A stretch of DNA of 64,000 nucleotides, taken from NCBI RefSeq assembly GCF_011769525.1, contig NZ_CP050440.1, forward strand, positions 7,171,001-7,235,000. Direction: 5' to 3'. Under the pieces are notes generated by a model. The model made no database searches and was not told where the DNA came from. It was given only the letters and a program-made list of their open reading frames with translations. The DNA comes from Tolypothrix sp. PCC 7910 (GTDB lineage Bacteria; Cyanobacteriota; Cyanobacteriia; Cyanobacteriales; Nostocaceae). The translations under genes were made by a program, and so were the position numbers. Shown here piece after piece: positions 46,342-56,022 of this stretch; the first letter of the stretch is position 1; each line of letters begins with the position of its first letter.

Positions 46342-46506
46342 TCCGTTTGAACACTGATCATATCTGTGAAGGTCGGTAATGGGGAATTTGAGAGAGGAAA
46401 CTTTTACCCATTTGAAAAAAGAATGAGACAGATTGTATAAACAAACAATGTTGTGCCTGGAGAATTTGTACTGTATAGTTCAAAAACTAGTTTGCATGAC
46501 GATAGC

Positions 46507-46890
46507 TCAATACGCCTGGGTTAAGCTCATTAGTGATTGATTTATCACTTATACCATTTTTGATTTTAGATTTTAGATTTTGCGGAAAGTTGCGTGGGTG
46601 GGTTCCCCGACTTGAGCAAACTTTCCTTGGCGTAGCCTCTTCCTTTGGGAGAAGACGGATTGTGAAAGAGTTATTGACTCGGCTTTTTGACGATCCATCT
46701 GTCGTAATCATTTTTCAAATTGGTATTGTTAAAAAAGCCAGAGCAATTGGGGGATTCTCCCCCAAACCCCCGATTGGGTGACGGTTGCGTCCCCCAAACC
46801 CCCTCCAAAATTATTGTTCTGCTTTTTGTTGCGTAACTCGTTTTTTGGTTTTGTTATCAATTAATTTTCTTAATTGAACTGTATTTGAAT
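46507..46890. repeat. Second copy of the dispersed repeat, interrupted
   Basis: The left block (GCCTGGGTTAAGCTCATTAG...) is at 46507-46553 and the right block (GCAATTGGGGGATTCTCCCC...) at 46732-46890. Together they match 40678-40882. The intervening DNA is a separate short element. Confidence 0.75.
46551..46727. mobile_element. Short MITE-like insert nested in the dispersed repeat
   Basis: The insert begins ATACCATTTTTGA and ends TCAAATTGGTAT, which form an imperfect terminal inverted repeat. It encodes nothing and interrupts a repeat whose intact form is at 40678. The AATTGGTAT end also closes the short repeats at 7862 and 40940, suggesting one family. Confidence 0.65.
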
Positions 46891-46896
46891 ATAGCT

Positions 46897-49713
46897 TTAA
46901 TTAAGTAGTCCAACAAAATAATTTAATGTTGCTGGATAATTCTTAATTAACTCTTGGGTTTTGAGTTCGGTTTCAGATAAACTTTCTTGATGCTGTTGAT
47001 GTGTTTCTAAATTTTCTTGCCAAGTTAAATTTTCAATACCAAGTAGTTTAGCTAGCGCATTGGTTGTGGCTGGAGAATTAAACAGAAATTCTCGGATTTG
47101 TAACTCATTTTCGCTGAGTGTTGATGCAGCCTCAACTCGATTGACTTGTTCTTTAATTTCAGGTTGCGGTTTTGACCACGCAGGAACCCAGCTATTAAAG
47201 CCAGCTAAATTTTTGGGGAAATTACTTGAGGCTTCTTTAATTAATCCTTGGAGAATTTGAGCATGGGGTCGCAGTTTAAGAATCAAGCTAGGTAGCCAAG
47301 GTAATAAAATTTTATCGGGAACTGTGGCAAGTAATTTACTCAGGAGTTCAACGACAAATTTACTAATTCTGGGTGCAAATGTCAGAGATAAAATAAATCC
47401 ATTTAAATATTCCGGGAAAGATTTAATTAACATTTCGTTGTTAATCACATCATTGAAGAATTCCCGAATTTCCTCTAATTTTCTTAATGTTAGTAACCAT
47501 TCGGTTGTCCACAATAAACCGATTTTGGCGGGGTCGTCTAAACCTTGGCTGGATTGTTTGACACCGATTAATAATTGACTGCGGTTACAACCAAGAGATA
47601 ACGCCAAACTTTCCAGGGTGAAAATAAAATTTAGCATCCCGGCGATTTGTTCGGGTGTGGTTCCCCTATCTGCGAAGGCTTGGGGTAGTAAGGTGGCGTA
47701 ATGTCCGTAACCTGTAGTAACAAAACGCTCTATCCATTCGGGTAAGCCTGTGGGTGTGGCGCGGTAATAATGGACTAGGCGGCGTACGCGTTCAAATACT
47801 TGGGGTGCATCGCTGACACCTGTTTCTTGTTTGAGGAGAGAAATTGCGTGTTCTCCGAGTTCTTGCGTTAGCCTAAGGCTGCGCGCGTATAAAATGCTAT
47901 CTTCTGTGGATTTGAGAACTTCACTGGTTTTGGCTTGGGGAGAGAAAGCTGTTTGTTTGAGACGCTGTTCTAAAACTTGCTCGATGCTTACACCCTCATA
48001 ACCAAGCATAATTAGATAGCGTTGGTATTTACCGATGCGAATTTCCCAGGATTCTTGAATCGGCTTTGAACCAAGACTGCGATCGCCCATAATGGGTTTT
48101 ACAATCGTATCACCGGATAAATAGTACAATCGCCACAGCACATCGGAACAAGGTAAAAGTTCCGGCTGCTGTTTGAAATCCATTAAGGCGCGTTGATTGG
48201 TTTGTGCAAGTAGGTTAACTCCCAGAGGTTTCAGCCTCTCGTACACATCTTGCGCTAAGGGAGGTAAAGAAGCATAACCAACCGTCCCAATGCGATCGCC
48301 TCCGAGTAAAATTTGGCAAAGTTGGTAAATATTGCGTTTTTTGGGAGTGCGGTCTTTTTCTAAACAAGTTATGGCTGCATCTTGGAAATCGTAAGGCGTG
48401 GGGTGCATTCGGTTTCGCATCCCAGCTAGCAGCATTGAGGTTTGATAGATGGCGATAGAGTCAGCAGTACTGGCTAAATAGGCATTTTTCCGCGCTAATC
48501 CGACAATATCAGCGCACCATTGCAATAATTGTTCCGTATCGGCGGCGGCTAATTCTGGGGGACGAGTTAAAAAGGCGGTAAGGTTGGAATTGGTCGCTGT
48601 AACAGGACTTGGTTTGGTTTTAGTGGCTTTCTCTTCTTTATTGAGCGAAAATCCCTTTAATCCCGTCACCTTGAGATTCTTTTTCCAAGTTGCTTCTGCT
48701 AGGGATACTGTACCTGCTGGGTGATTAAATTGATATTCAATAGCCGCAAAACTAGAAGGAATTAAACCATATAACCATTTGGTTTGAGTGCGTTCCGGGA
48801 TTTCCCAGAGATTATTATTAGTAACGCTGTATTCTGCTACATCGCTAGCTGAGTGTGCTGCACCACATATATAGATAGCTTCCGATGGTGCAATATTATG
48901 CGCCGCCATGTGTTTTTTCATGGAAGTCCACATATAGCGTTCGCGCTGACGATCGATTTCGATATCTTTGTTGCGGGTTCCTAAGCGGCGCATCAAGCTA
49001 CCGATGAGGAACATGACTTGGCGGTAGGTGTCGTAATCTGCGCCGATAATTGCAGTTTCTACATATTCATCCCACCATTCCGAAAAGTGGCGAGTATTGG
49101 AGTTGCGGAGTAAAAAGCTTAAAAATTGGTCGAAAGTGGGCACGAGACTACCGACTTCTACACCTACCGCTGAACCATGCATCTTGGCTTCATCGCTTGC
49201 GGGTTCTTCCGACTCTTCAGCAAGTTTAGTATCAGGGGGTTCCCATTGAAAGACAAAATCCACCGCCCTATCAACAAATACTAGCTGAGTTTCGGGATTT
49301 TGTAGCGCAAATGCGATCGCTTGATATTCTGCGGAAGCTTCGGTAATCGGTGCAACCACACTCAACGGCATGATTTTGGGCGAAAAATGCTGAGATTCAG
49401 CAGCGAAGGCTTGTAAAGCGACGGGTAATTTACAATCGCGTAAATTCTCGACGGTGTTTTGTAAGTCTTCGCACAGTTCCAAGTAGATAACTTTCGGCGG
49501 TTTTTCCCGTAACCGTCGCACCATCTGTAAAGCGGAGGATGGTGAATGATGACAGACGGGGAAAATTTCTAGAGGTTCGCTGCTGGCTTTTTCTACGTCT
49601 TGTATTAAAGCCGTTAGCATTTCGCTTAAAGGTTGAGCATCGGTAGCGAATTTTTCCGCCGCGTTAAGGAGTTGTTCTTGGAGTGCGTTGAATGCAGTTG
49701 GGAGGGTAACCAT
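46897..49713 (-). CDS. DUF5682 family protein of a MoxR-vWA cluster
   Basis: The 938-residue protein belongs to the large DUF5682 family: an N-terminal region with FPVCHHSPSSALQMVRRL at about residue 50 and VIYLELCEDLQ, and a central helical-repeat part. The AVDFVF and ICGAAHSASDVAEY segments near residues 160 and 285 resemble the ChaN/TraB-like fold, in which conserved His and Glu residues bind ligands. The C-terminal half is alpha-helical. It is a constant neighbour of MoxR, vWA, DUF5691 and SWIM genes, which lie upstream here beyond a small Uma2 gene. The biochemical function is unknown. Confidence 0.75.
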   Translation of the reverse strand: MVTLPTAFNALQEQLLNAAEKFATDAQPLSEMLTALIQDVEKASSEPLEIFPVCHHSPSSALQMVRRLREKPPKVIYLELCEDLQNTVENLRDCKLPVALQAFAAESQHFSPKIMPLSVVAPITEASAEYQAIAFALQNPETQLVFVDRAVDFVFQWEPPDTKLAEESEEPASDEAKMHGSAVGVEVGSLVPTFDQFLSFLLRNSNTRHFSEWWDEYVETAIIGADYDTYRQVMFLIGSLMRRLGTRNKDIEIDRQRERYMWTSMKKHMAAHNIAPSEAIYICGAAHSASDVAEYSVTNNNLWEIPERTQTKWLYGLIPSSFAAIEYQFNHPAGTVSLAEATWKKNLKVTGLKGFSLNKEEKATKTKPSPVTATNSNLTAFLTRPPELAAADTEQLLQWCADIVGLARKNAYLASTADSIAIYQTSMLLAGMRNRMHPTPYDFQDAAITCLEKDRTPKKRNIYQLCQILLGGDRIGTVGYASLPPLAQDVYERLKPLGVNLLAQTNQRALMDFKQQPELLPCSDVLWRLYYLSGDTIVKPIMGDRSLGSKPIQESWEIRIGKYQRYLIMLGYEGVSIEQVLEQRLKQTAFSPQAKTSEVLKSTEDSILYARSLRLTQELGEHAISLLKQETGVSDAPQVFERVRRLVHYYRATPTGLPEWIERFVTTGYGHYATLLPQAFADRGTTPEQIAGMLNFIFTLESLALSLGCNRSQLLIGVKQSSQGLDDPAKIGLLWTTEWLLTLRKLEEIREFFNDVINNEMLIKSFPEYLNGFILSLTFAPRISKFVVELLSKLLATVPDKILLPWLPSLILKLRPHAQILQGLIKEASSNFPKNLAGFNSWVPAWSKPQPEIKEQVNRVEAASTLSENELQIREFLFNSPATTNALAKLLGIENLTWQENLETHQQHQESLSETELKTQELIKNYPATLNYFVGLLN

Positions 49714-49804
49714 AGTTTATTAATTAGTCATTTGTCATTTGTGGGTAGGCGTGTTCTGGATTTCCCATAATATAAATACAACCCATATCAGAATCGGAGG
49801 CTTT

Positions 49805-50347
49805 ATGTCACTGACAGTTGAAGATTTAGAGAAAATGCAGCAACAGTACCCCGACTATCGCATGGAATTAGTTAAAGGTAATGTTATTGTCATGAGTCCA
49901 TCAGGATACGAATCAGATGAGGTTGCGGCTGAGATGGTGTCCCAGTTACGTAACTGGGTGAAACCGCGTAAGTTAGGACGAATAACAGCTTCTAGCGCTG
50001 GTTTTAGATTGCCAAACTCAGATTTGCGCGCACCCGATGCTTCGTTTGTCTTAGCTGAACGTTTGCGTCGTAGTCCCAAAACTTTTGCTCAATTGGCTCC
50101 TGATTTAATTGTTGAAGTCAAGTCCCCCAGCGATAATGTAGAGGATATCAGAGCAAAGATTCAAGAATTTCTGAGTTTGGGAACTACAGTCGGAATTTTG
50201 CTGAATCCTGATGAACAAGTTGTGGAAGTTTACAATGTGGGAAAAGAGGTAATAGTACTGCACAATGGCGATGTACTCACGGTTCCCGAATTGCTTCCAG
50301 GTTGGGAAGTACCAGTTTCCGATTTATGGCCAGTAGAATTTGATTGA
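49805..50347 (+). CDS. Uma2-family (DUF820) protein, inserted in opposite orientation
   Basis: The 180-residue protein shows the Uma2 core: YRMELVKGNVIVMSPSG, DLRAPDASFVLAERL, and LAPDLIVEVKSPSDN with the E-x-K nuclease-like motif near residue 105. The ATG at 49805 is preceded by CGGAGG, so the longer frame upstream is not used. It lies between two genes of the MoxR cluster on the opposite strand, so it is probably a later arrival rather than a functional member. It is a distant relative of the gene at 40037. Confidence 0.87.
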   Translation: MSLTVEDLEKMQQQYPDYRMELVKGNVIVMSPSGYESDEVAAEMVSQLRNWVKPRKLGRITASSAGFRLPNSDLRAPDASFVLAERLRRSPKTFAQLAPDLIVEVKSPSDNVEDIRAKIQEFLSLGTTVGILLNPDEQVVEVYNVGKEVIVLHNGDVLTVPELLPGWEVPVSDLWPVEFD

Positions 50348-50454
50348 GGTACTAATATCACTTTTACGTTCCTCTCTGCGCCTCTGTGTCTCTGCGTGAG
50401 ATAAAAGAGAAATAAACCGCAGAGGACGCAGAGAACGCAGAGAAAGAAGAGTTT

Positions 50455-51603
50455 TTAAAATAAACCCATCGCTTGTTTCCCACCTTCGAGAAAGGCTTCC
50501 CATTCACCTTTTTGTTCTTGACTGCGCTTCTCCACAACGGCGTGCCAAAATTGATTCATCACGGAAATATCTTCTGGTTGACGACGTACTAAAGTACCGA
50601 CTAATGATTTGGCTAACGCACCAGCTTCTAAATTAGTCGCGCCAAAATATCGGCTGTGTAAAATCGCATCTTCTAACACACCAATTTGTTCGGCTGTGGA
50701 CAGCGCCGATTCTAAACGCTGGTCATCGGAACTAGCGGCGGCGCTGGTTTCGCGTAAATCGGCAAAGGTCTGCAATAATACATCTAATAATGTTGGCGGA
50801 ACATCGACTTCAAAGCCGTGACGGTTCATTAATTCCTTAGTGCGGAAGAGGATAATTTCTTTTTCTTGTTTCTTATTCGTCACCACCGGCATATGTACGA
50901 AATTAAACCGCCGCTTCAATGCTGAGGAAAGTTCGTTCACACCCCTGTCGCGGCTGTTAGCTGTAGCGATGACATTAAATCCAGGTTGCGCGAAAGCTAC
51001 GTTATCTGTCTTTAATTCGGGAATTGAAATATACTTTTCACTCAGTATAGATATCAGTGCATCTTGGACATCGGAAGTACAGCGCGTCAATTCCTCAAAC
51101 CTACCCATTGCACCGCTATGCATGGCTGTCATAATAGGTGAGGGTATCAAAGAATCGCGGGATTGACCAGCCGCAATTACCATCGCTACGTTCCAAGAAT
51201 ATTTAATTTGGTCTTCTGTAGTTCCCGCCGTTCCTTGAACTACATAGGTTGAATTACCAGAAATTGCGGCTGCGAGTAATTCTGCTAGCCAGCTTTTACC
51301 TGTACCTGGGTCGCCAATTAACAGTAAACCCCGGTCAGAAGCTAAAGTGACAATAGCACGTTCTGCGATCGCGCGATCGCCATACCATTTCTGCTCAATT
51401 TGCCTATCTAACTTTTGAGATGGCGTACTTCCCAATACAAAGGTGCGTACCATTTGCGGCGACAGTCGCCAAGAAAACGGCTTTGTACCTTTATCAATTG
51501 ATGCTAAATATTCCAACTCTTCGGCATATTTTATTTCCGCCGGCTGTCTTAACATTACCTCTTTGCTAGCGCCATTTGTAGTATTACTCTTAGTCTTTGC
51601 CAT
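50455..51603 (-). CDS. MoxR-type AAA+ ATPase of the DUF5682/vWA cluster
   Basis: The 382-residue protein has Walker A LIGDPGTGKSWLAELL near residue 100, a sensor region VIATANSRDRGVNELSSALKRR, and the Walker B/helix-2-insert region with FEELTRCTSDVQDAL, where Asp/Glu are spaced as in MoxR proteins. It probably remodels protein targets together with the vWA protein encoded directly upstream. The gap to the vWA gene is 89 bp and contains a CTGCCTC tandem repeat. It is not closely related to the MoxR protein in the transposon cargo. Confidence 0.87.
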   Translation of the reverse strand: MAKTKSNTTNGASKEVMLRQPAEIKYAEELEYLASIDKGTKPFSWRLSPQMVRTFVLGSTPSQKLDRQIEQKWYGDRAIAERAIVTLASDRGLLLIGDPGTGKSWLAELLAAAISGNSTYVVQGTAGTTEDQIKYSWNVAMVIAAGQSRDSLIPSPIMTAMHSGAMGRFEELTRCTSDVQDALISILSEKYISIPELKTDNVAFAQPGFNVIATANSRDRGVNELSSALKRRFNFVHMPVVTNKKQEKEIILFRTKELMNRHGFEVDVPPTLLDVLLQTFADLRETSAAASSDDQRLESALSTAEQIGVLEDAILHSRYFGATNLEAGALAKSLVGTLVRRQPEDISVMNQFWHAVVEKRSQEQKGEWEAFLEGGKQAMGLF

Positions 51604-51692
51604 TTTTATCTCCTATTATTAATCAATAGTTATTAGTTAGTAAATAGTCTTACTTTTCTTACCTTCTGCCTCCTGCCTCCTGCCTCCTGCCT

Positions 51693-53120
51693 TCAACTCA
51701 CAATCACCTTCTTTAACTCCTGAATTAACTTCTTCGGACTCCCCGTTAAAATCGGCGTACCCAACTCCTTCAACTTATCCCTAAACCATTGATTTACGCT
51801 GAAATATCCCGAACTTGTCACCGCACCCACCGGAATAAAATGCAATCCCGACTCCTTCAACGATTTAATATAGTCAAATAAAACTTGGTCGCTACCACCT
51901 TCATAAAAATCAGAAATTAACACCATCGCCGTATTATTTGGCTCTAAAATCTTTTGTGCAGCTTCCACTAACGCCGCATAAATATGCGTCCCCCCACCTA
52001 ATTGAGTTCGTAATAAAACCTCAAAGGGGTCATGTACCCAAGCTGTTAAATCAATGACTCGCGTATCAAAGGCCAATAAATGTACATCCACATTCGGAAG
52101 TCCGGCGAAAATTGACGCGAGAATTGTACATTGCACCATCGCATCCACCATTGAACCTGATTGGTCAACAACTACAATCATGCGAGTTGGTGTTTTTTTC
52201 TTGGCTGTATGGTGGTAATACAACCTATCAACAAATAACCTCTGTTCTTCTGGGTTCCAGTTAGTTAAATTCTTCCAAATTGTCCGCTTTAAATCTAAGT
52301 TGCGAAATATCCGTTTCGGCGGAACAGAATAATCAATTTTTCCAGCGACAGCTTGCGCGACTTGTAAACGCAGTACTTGCGCGAGTTCGTCTACATATTC
52401 CTGAATTAATCGTTTGGCATTTTTCAGCGCATTTCCTGATAAATTGGCTTTTTCTCTTAATAGCTGTTCCACCAAAGCCATTGATGGCGTAAGTTGACTG
52501 GCTAACCTGTCATCTTTGAGGACTTCGTGTAAAGCCATGCGGTGAATTAATTCACCTTCCAAAGCTTTCAGGGTGGCGCGCAGTTGTTCTTCGGTAACGG
52601 TGAAACCGCCACCAATACCTAAACCCGCACCCATACCGCCACTTTGACTGCTACCTTGTCCTTGATTTTGCTGTCCGGGATTTTTCCCCATTCCTGGCCC
52701 TTGTCCGCGCAAACTTCCTGGGGGACATCCTAAGGCTTTTTCTAAAAAGCCGACATCTTTCAACCATTGCGCGTATTGTTGCGCGGTGACAACTCCAGTT
52801 TGGGTGTTGGGGCCGAAAGCATTCAAGAGTAATTTGGAGACAACTAATCCTCGGCGTAGGGTAGCAGTTTCAACTTCCGGTGTTGCGTCGTCTTCGGAAA
52901 TGATGGGATTATTAAAATCTGCTTCTAATTCTGGATAGCGGTGGAGTAAGTTTTCAATACTAATATTAGGGTCGAGGATTAATTGAGGTAAATTTAACTC
53001 GCTGACAACTTCCGTCGCCATTTGTTCAAAATTTGCACCCTGTTCGCTGAAGCCAAACATACTAGTTAGTAAGCGCCAGTATACAACTTGACGGCGTTGA
53101 GCAATTTGTTCTGTATCCAT
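51693..53120 (-). CDS. vWA domain protein of the MoxR cluster
   Basis: The 475-residue protein has an N-terminal helical part, a Gly/Gln-rich linker (about residues 145-175, GPGMGKNPGQQNQGQGSSQ), a helical middle and a C-terminal vWA domain. The metal-ion site is complete: VVVDQSGSMVDAM (DxSxS, about residue 320), a Thr in GGGTHIYAAL and Asp in VLISDFYEGG. vWA proteins of this type pair with MoxR ATPases. It starts 9 bp after the DUF5691 gene, so they are cotranscribed. Confidence 0.9.
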   Translation of the reverse strand: MDTEQIAQRRQVVYWRLLTSMFGFSEQGANFEQMATEVVSELNLPQLILDPNISIENLLHRYPELEADFNNPIISEDDATPEVETATLRRGLVVSKLLLNAFGPNTQTGVVTAQQYAQWLKDVGFLEKALGCPPGSLRGQGPGMGKNPGQQNQGQGSSQSGGMGAGLGIGGGFTVTEEQLRATLKALEGELIHRMALHEVLKDDRLASQLTPSMALVEQLLREKANLSGNALKNAKRLIQEYVDELAQVLRLQVAQAVAGKIDYSVPPKRIFRNLDLKRTIWKNLTNWNPEEQRLFVDRLYYHHTAKKKTPTRMIVVVDQSGSMVDAMVQCTILASIFAGLPNVDVHLLAFDTRVIDLTAWVHDPFEVLLRTQLGGGTHIYAALVEAAQKILEPNNTAMVLISDFYEGGSDQVLFDYIKSLKESGLHFIPVGAVTSSGYFSVNQWFRDKLKELGTPILTGSPKKLIQELKKVIVS

Positions 53121-53129
53121 GATTTCTCC

Positions 53130-54518
53130 TCAACCCTTACGCAGTAGTCTGCTAGAACGTTCTTGTAAAATTCCCACAACGCTATTTTTAATGGAATCTT
53201 TCTTCGCAATTACTGACGCTGCGGTTTGTCCGGTAGATGTGATTTTGTTTTTCACTGCTACTGCTAAAGGTTGGACTGACCATTTACCCGCATCAAAGCG
53301 TAATAAGCCGAATATTTGCTGAGATTTGGCTATTATGTCTAAATTTAGTTCTGATAAACTGCTGATACGTTCCTTCGCAATGCTGAGTTCACCCGCATCA
53401 CCCCAACTTAAAACAATATTCTCGTCATTTTTCACAACTTGATAATTACTGAGATATATCGGTTCTGCGATTTGGATGGGATGGCGATCGCTCGCTGCAA
53501 CTGTAGAATAAATCAAGCTATGCCCTGTATTCTCGGCAAAAAATTCCGCCGCCCGCTTGATTAAATTATAATTTTCCCCAAGTTCGCCTTGACCTTGCCA
53601 CAATAAATCTCCATTAGGTAGCAAGGGTACATCTTTAATCTGCAATACCCGATTTTGAGCGAAAGCATCAAATAAAATATCCGCATTGGCAAATAACAGC
53701 CAAATTTGCTCGTTATTAATTGCATCTACCTTGTAAGCTGACTGATTAACTCGCACCAGTTGAGTTTGATTGTTTGCATTTAGCAACCCGTAGGCTGTAA
53801 AGCTAACTAAGTTGGCGTGTTGGCGTAAATCTAAACCTAAAATTTCTAAATTTCCCGAGATTGACAACGATTGCGGTAAAATAGCTGGGCGTACAGTGCC
53901 TAACATCGCCTGAGTCCACAAATCAACCCAACGATATTTAGGTATTGCTGCACTATCAGCCACGGGAAGATTTCGCATCAATTCATTAAAATAGCCAGTC
54001 AGTAAAGCAGCTTGTCTAACTAATAAAGGTTCTGCTTGAATTTGTTCAAGTGTGCCTAAAAATGGCACTAAAGTGGCGATATCTAAACGTGCATAACCTA
54101 CCAAAGCAATTTCCATCAACCAGTGACGTACACTAGCTAACAACACTTTGACATTATTAGGCGGTTCTTCAGCTTCATCTTTCAGTTCTACTTCAGCTAT
54201 GGCTGCGCGTCCTAACAAACTCCTGACCTGAGCTTGTAATGTATCAAATAACGCTCCTTGAATTGCCGCGCGCACAGTCGCTATAACTGCAAAATGCTTA
54301 TCGACAAACTCATTTGTGCTAATCGCCTGAGTAGATTCCGATAAAGATGATTGTAAAGGCGTGCCAGTAAATACACGTTCTAAAGCTTGTAAAGTTTGTA
54401 AATGTTGCTCATCTAAATTCGCAAAACCAGTAATAAAACACTCATCTAAACTCGCAATCAACTCGAATATTTCTTGATTGCTTTCGCTAATTTGATGCAA
54501 TGCGCCGGGGAAAGCCAT
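53130..54518 (-). CDS. DUF5691 family protein of the MoxR cluster
   Basis: The 462-residue protein has no membrane segment or signal peptide. It is largely alpha-helical in the N-terminal two thirds, with a beta-rich part in the middle (LEILGLDLRQHANLVSFTAY). I assign DUF5691 mainly from its length and position between a SWIM gene and a vWA gene in a conserved cluster. Function unknown. The gap to the SWIM gene is 91 bp and contains a short CCCATGC-type repeat. Confidence 0.65.
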   Translation of the reverse strand: MAFPGALHQISESNQEIFELIASLDECFITGFANLDEQHLQTLQALERVFTGTPLQSSLSESTQAISTNEFVDKHFAVIATVRAAIQGALFDTLQAQVRSLLGRAAIAEVELKDEAEEPPNNVKVLLASVRHWLMEIALVGYARLDIATLVPFLGTLEQIQAEPLLVRQAALLTGYFNELMRNLPVADSAAIPKYRWVDLWTQAMLGTVRPAILPQSLSISGNLEILGLDLRQHANLVSFTAYGLLNANNQTQLVRVNQSAYKVDAINNEQIWLLFANADILFDAFAQNRVLQIKDVPLLPNGDLLWQGQGELGENYNLIKRAAEFFAENTGHSLIYSTVAASDRHPIQIAEPIYLSNYQVVKNDENIVLSWGDAGELSIAKERISSLSELNLDIIAKSQQIFGLLRFDAGKWSVQPLAVAVKNKITSTGQTAASVIAKKDSIKNSVVGILQERSSRLLRKG

Positions 54519-54609
54519 GTTTACAATTCAAAATTCAAAATTAAATCTCTGTAACTATTCCGTGGGACGAATACCCAATGCCCAATGCCCCATGCCCCAT
54601 GCCCTACAA

Positions 54610-55080
54610 TTAAACAAACCAACTCATTTCTGGGAGGGGAGAGTTGGCGGTTTGTAATTCGAGGTAGCGGAGGTAGTTTAAAAAGCGGCTGAAGACTTCG
54701 CTGGCTGGTTCTTTTTTTACCGTACCGCGACGGTTGATGATGTCGTTTAGGGAAGTAATTTGACTGAGGTCGCCAGGAACCTTAAGATAATTAATTACTT
54801 GGTCAATACCGTAAGCTGCGATCGCTTCTTTCATTACTGCTTGCAAATGCTTACAGGGATAGCCTCCCAACCCTCCGCAAGGACGATTGTTATTTGTACT
54901 GCAATAAAAATCTAGGGTTCCGGCTTCAAAAAAGGAAACGTAAACCCTCTCAATATCAGAACCGCTAGAAACGACTCCCTGTACTCGGTGATTATATAAT
55001 TCCACAAACGGAACCTGCTTCACATCCCGCTTTGTCGTAGCATTTTTCTGGCTCGAACCTACAAACGATGAATCAGGCAT
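54610..55080 (-). CDS. SWIM zinc-finger protein, first gene of the MoxR cluster
   Basis: The 156-residue protein carries a SWIM-type metal site: DFYCSTNNNRPCGG followed by YPCKHLQAVMKEA (C...C...CxH, about residues 58-82). SWIM domains bind DNA or protein. The remaining C-terminal helical part ends LPEMSWFV. It heads the minus-strand series SWIM, DUF5691, vWA, MoxR, (Uma2), DUF5682, a gene order repeated in many bacteria. It probably helps choose the target of the MoxR-vWA machine, by inference. Confidence 0.82.
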   Translation of the reverse strand: MPDSSFVGSSQKNATTKRDVKQVPFVELYNHRVQGVVSSGSDIERVYVSFFEAGTLDFYCSTNNNRPCGGLGGYPCKHLQAVMKEAIAAYGIDQVINYLKVPGDLSQITSLNDIINRRGTVKKEPASEVFSRFLNYLRYLELQTANSPLPEMSWFV

Positions 55081-55362
55081 AATGATAATTTGTAACTTTT
55101 ACATTTAAACCCGCTTTAAAAAAGCTGGATCTAGGGATTCCAAATCTCTCCATGCTCATCTGTAAATTTTAGCTATAGCAAGGTTTAAAATACGTAAAAT
55201 TATACAAACTTATTATTTTTTATAAGTATTTATCCGTAATATCAAGGGTGCGATCGCTGCTCACAAAAGCCATTCCCGTAGGGTTTACTACTGCTGAGAT
55301 TTTCGGCGCGTTGCGCTAAGAGATAAAACACCCTTAATGTCATCTAGGTAAATGTGTGAAAT

Positions 55363-56022
55363 TTAGCGTAAATTGGCAGGTAGATTTTCCGGAATTACCC
55401 AATAATAAATAGTCTTCCCATTAACTTTTAAGGTTTGTTGTGGTTTCCAATCACCCATATCAAAAGCGTGGGAAACAATCCGAGTACCAGGTTTGAGTTG
55501 CTGAAATAATTTGGTGCGGAGTTTGAGGTTAACTTCGGGTAGTAGGTAAAGGGTGACTACTGTTGCTTCACTCAAATCAGTGTTAAATAAATCTTGCTGT
55601 ATAAAGCGCACGCGATCGCTTACTCCTACTTTTTGGGCATTCTCATTAGCCTCTTTGATGCGATCTGGACTAATATCTATACCTACCCCTCGTGTACCGT
55701 AATTCTTAGCTGCTGTAATTACGATGCGTCCATCACCACTCCCAAGGTCATAAAGCATATCATTTTTACCAACTTTTGTCACTTTCAACATTGCATCTAC
55801 TACTGGCTGTGGTGTTGCTACATAGGGAACATCACCAGGGCGTTCTTGGGGTTTGGTTTGGGGTGTAACTGTGGGAGTTAAGGTTTCTGCTTGAGCAGTT
55901 AAACTAGACTGTTTTAATGTCTTATTCAAGTCTAGCTTTTGAGTTGCAGCTCCAGTAAATCCCCAACTTGTCAGGCTTACTCCCACAACTATCACAAGCA
56001 GAATTTTTCTCAAATTCATCAC
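55363..56022 (-). CDS. Class I SAM-dependent methyltransferase with signal peptide
   Basis: The 219-residue protein starts with a typical signal sequence (MMNLRKILLVIVVGVSLTSW...), a Thr/Pro-rich linker (about residues 40-65), then a Rossmann methyltransferase: motif I MLYDLGSGDGRIVITAA (about residue 93), an acidic GVGIDISPDRI strand-2 end, and FIQQDLF. A final WVIPE segment follows. A methyltransferase with an export signal is unusual, since SAM is cytoplasmic; the N-terminus may instead anchor it to the membrane. The substrate is unknown. The gene stands alone. Confidence 0.85.
   Translation of the reverse strand: MMNLRKILLVIVVGVSLTSWGFTGAATQKLDLNKTLKQSSLTAQAETLTPTVTPQTKPQERPGDVPYVATPQPVVDAMLKVTKVGKNDMLYDLGSGDGRIVITAAKNYGTRGVGIDISPDRIKEANENAQKVGVSDRVRFIQQDLFNTDLSEATVVTLYLLPEVNLKLRTKLFQQLKPGTRIVSHAFDMGDWKPQQTLKVNGKTIYYWVIPENLPANLR

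Larger units (their letters stand above)
46342..46896. other. Repeat-rich intergenic region
   Basis: Contains the second copy of the ~205-bp dispersed repeat (46507-46890) interrupted by a ~177-bp insert, both listed separately. No protein gene is credible here; open frames across it are fragments of the repeats. Confidence 0.65.
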
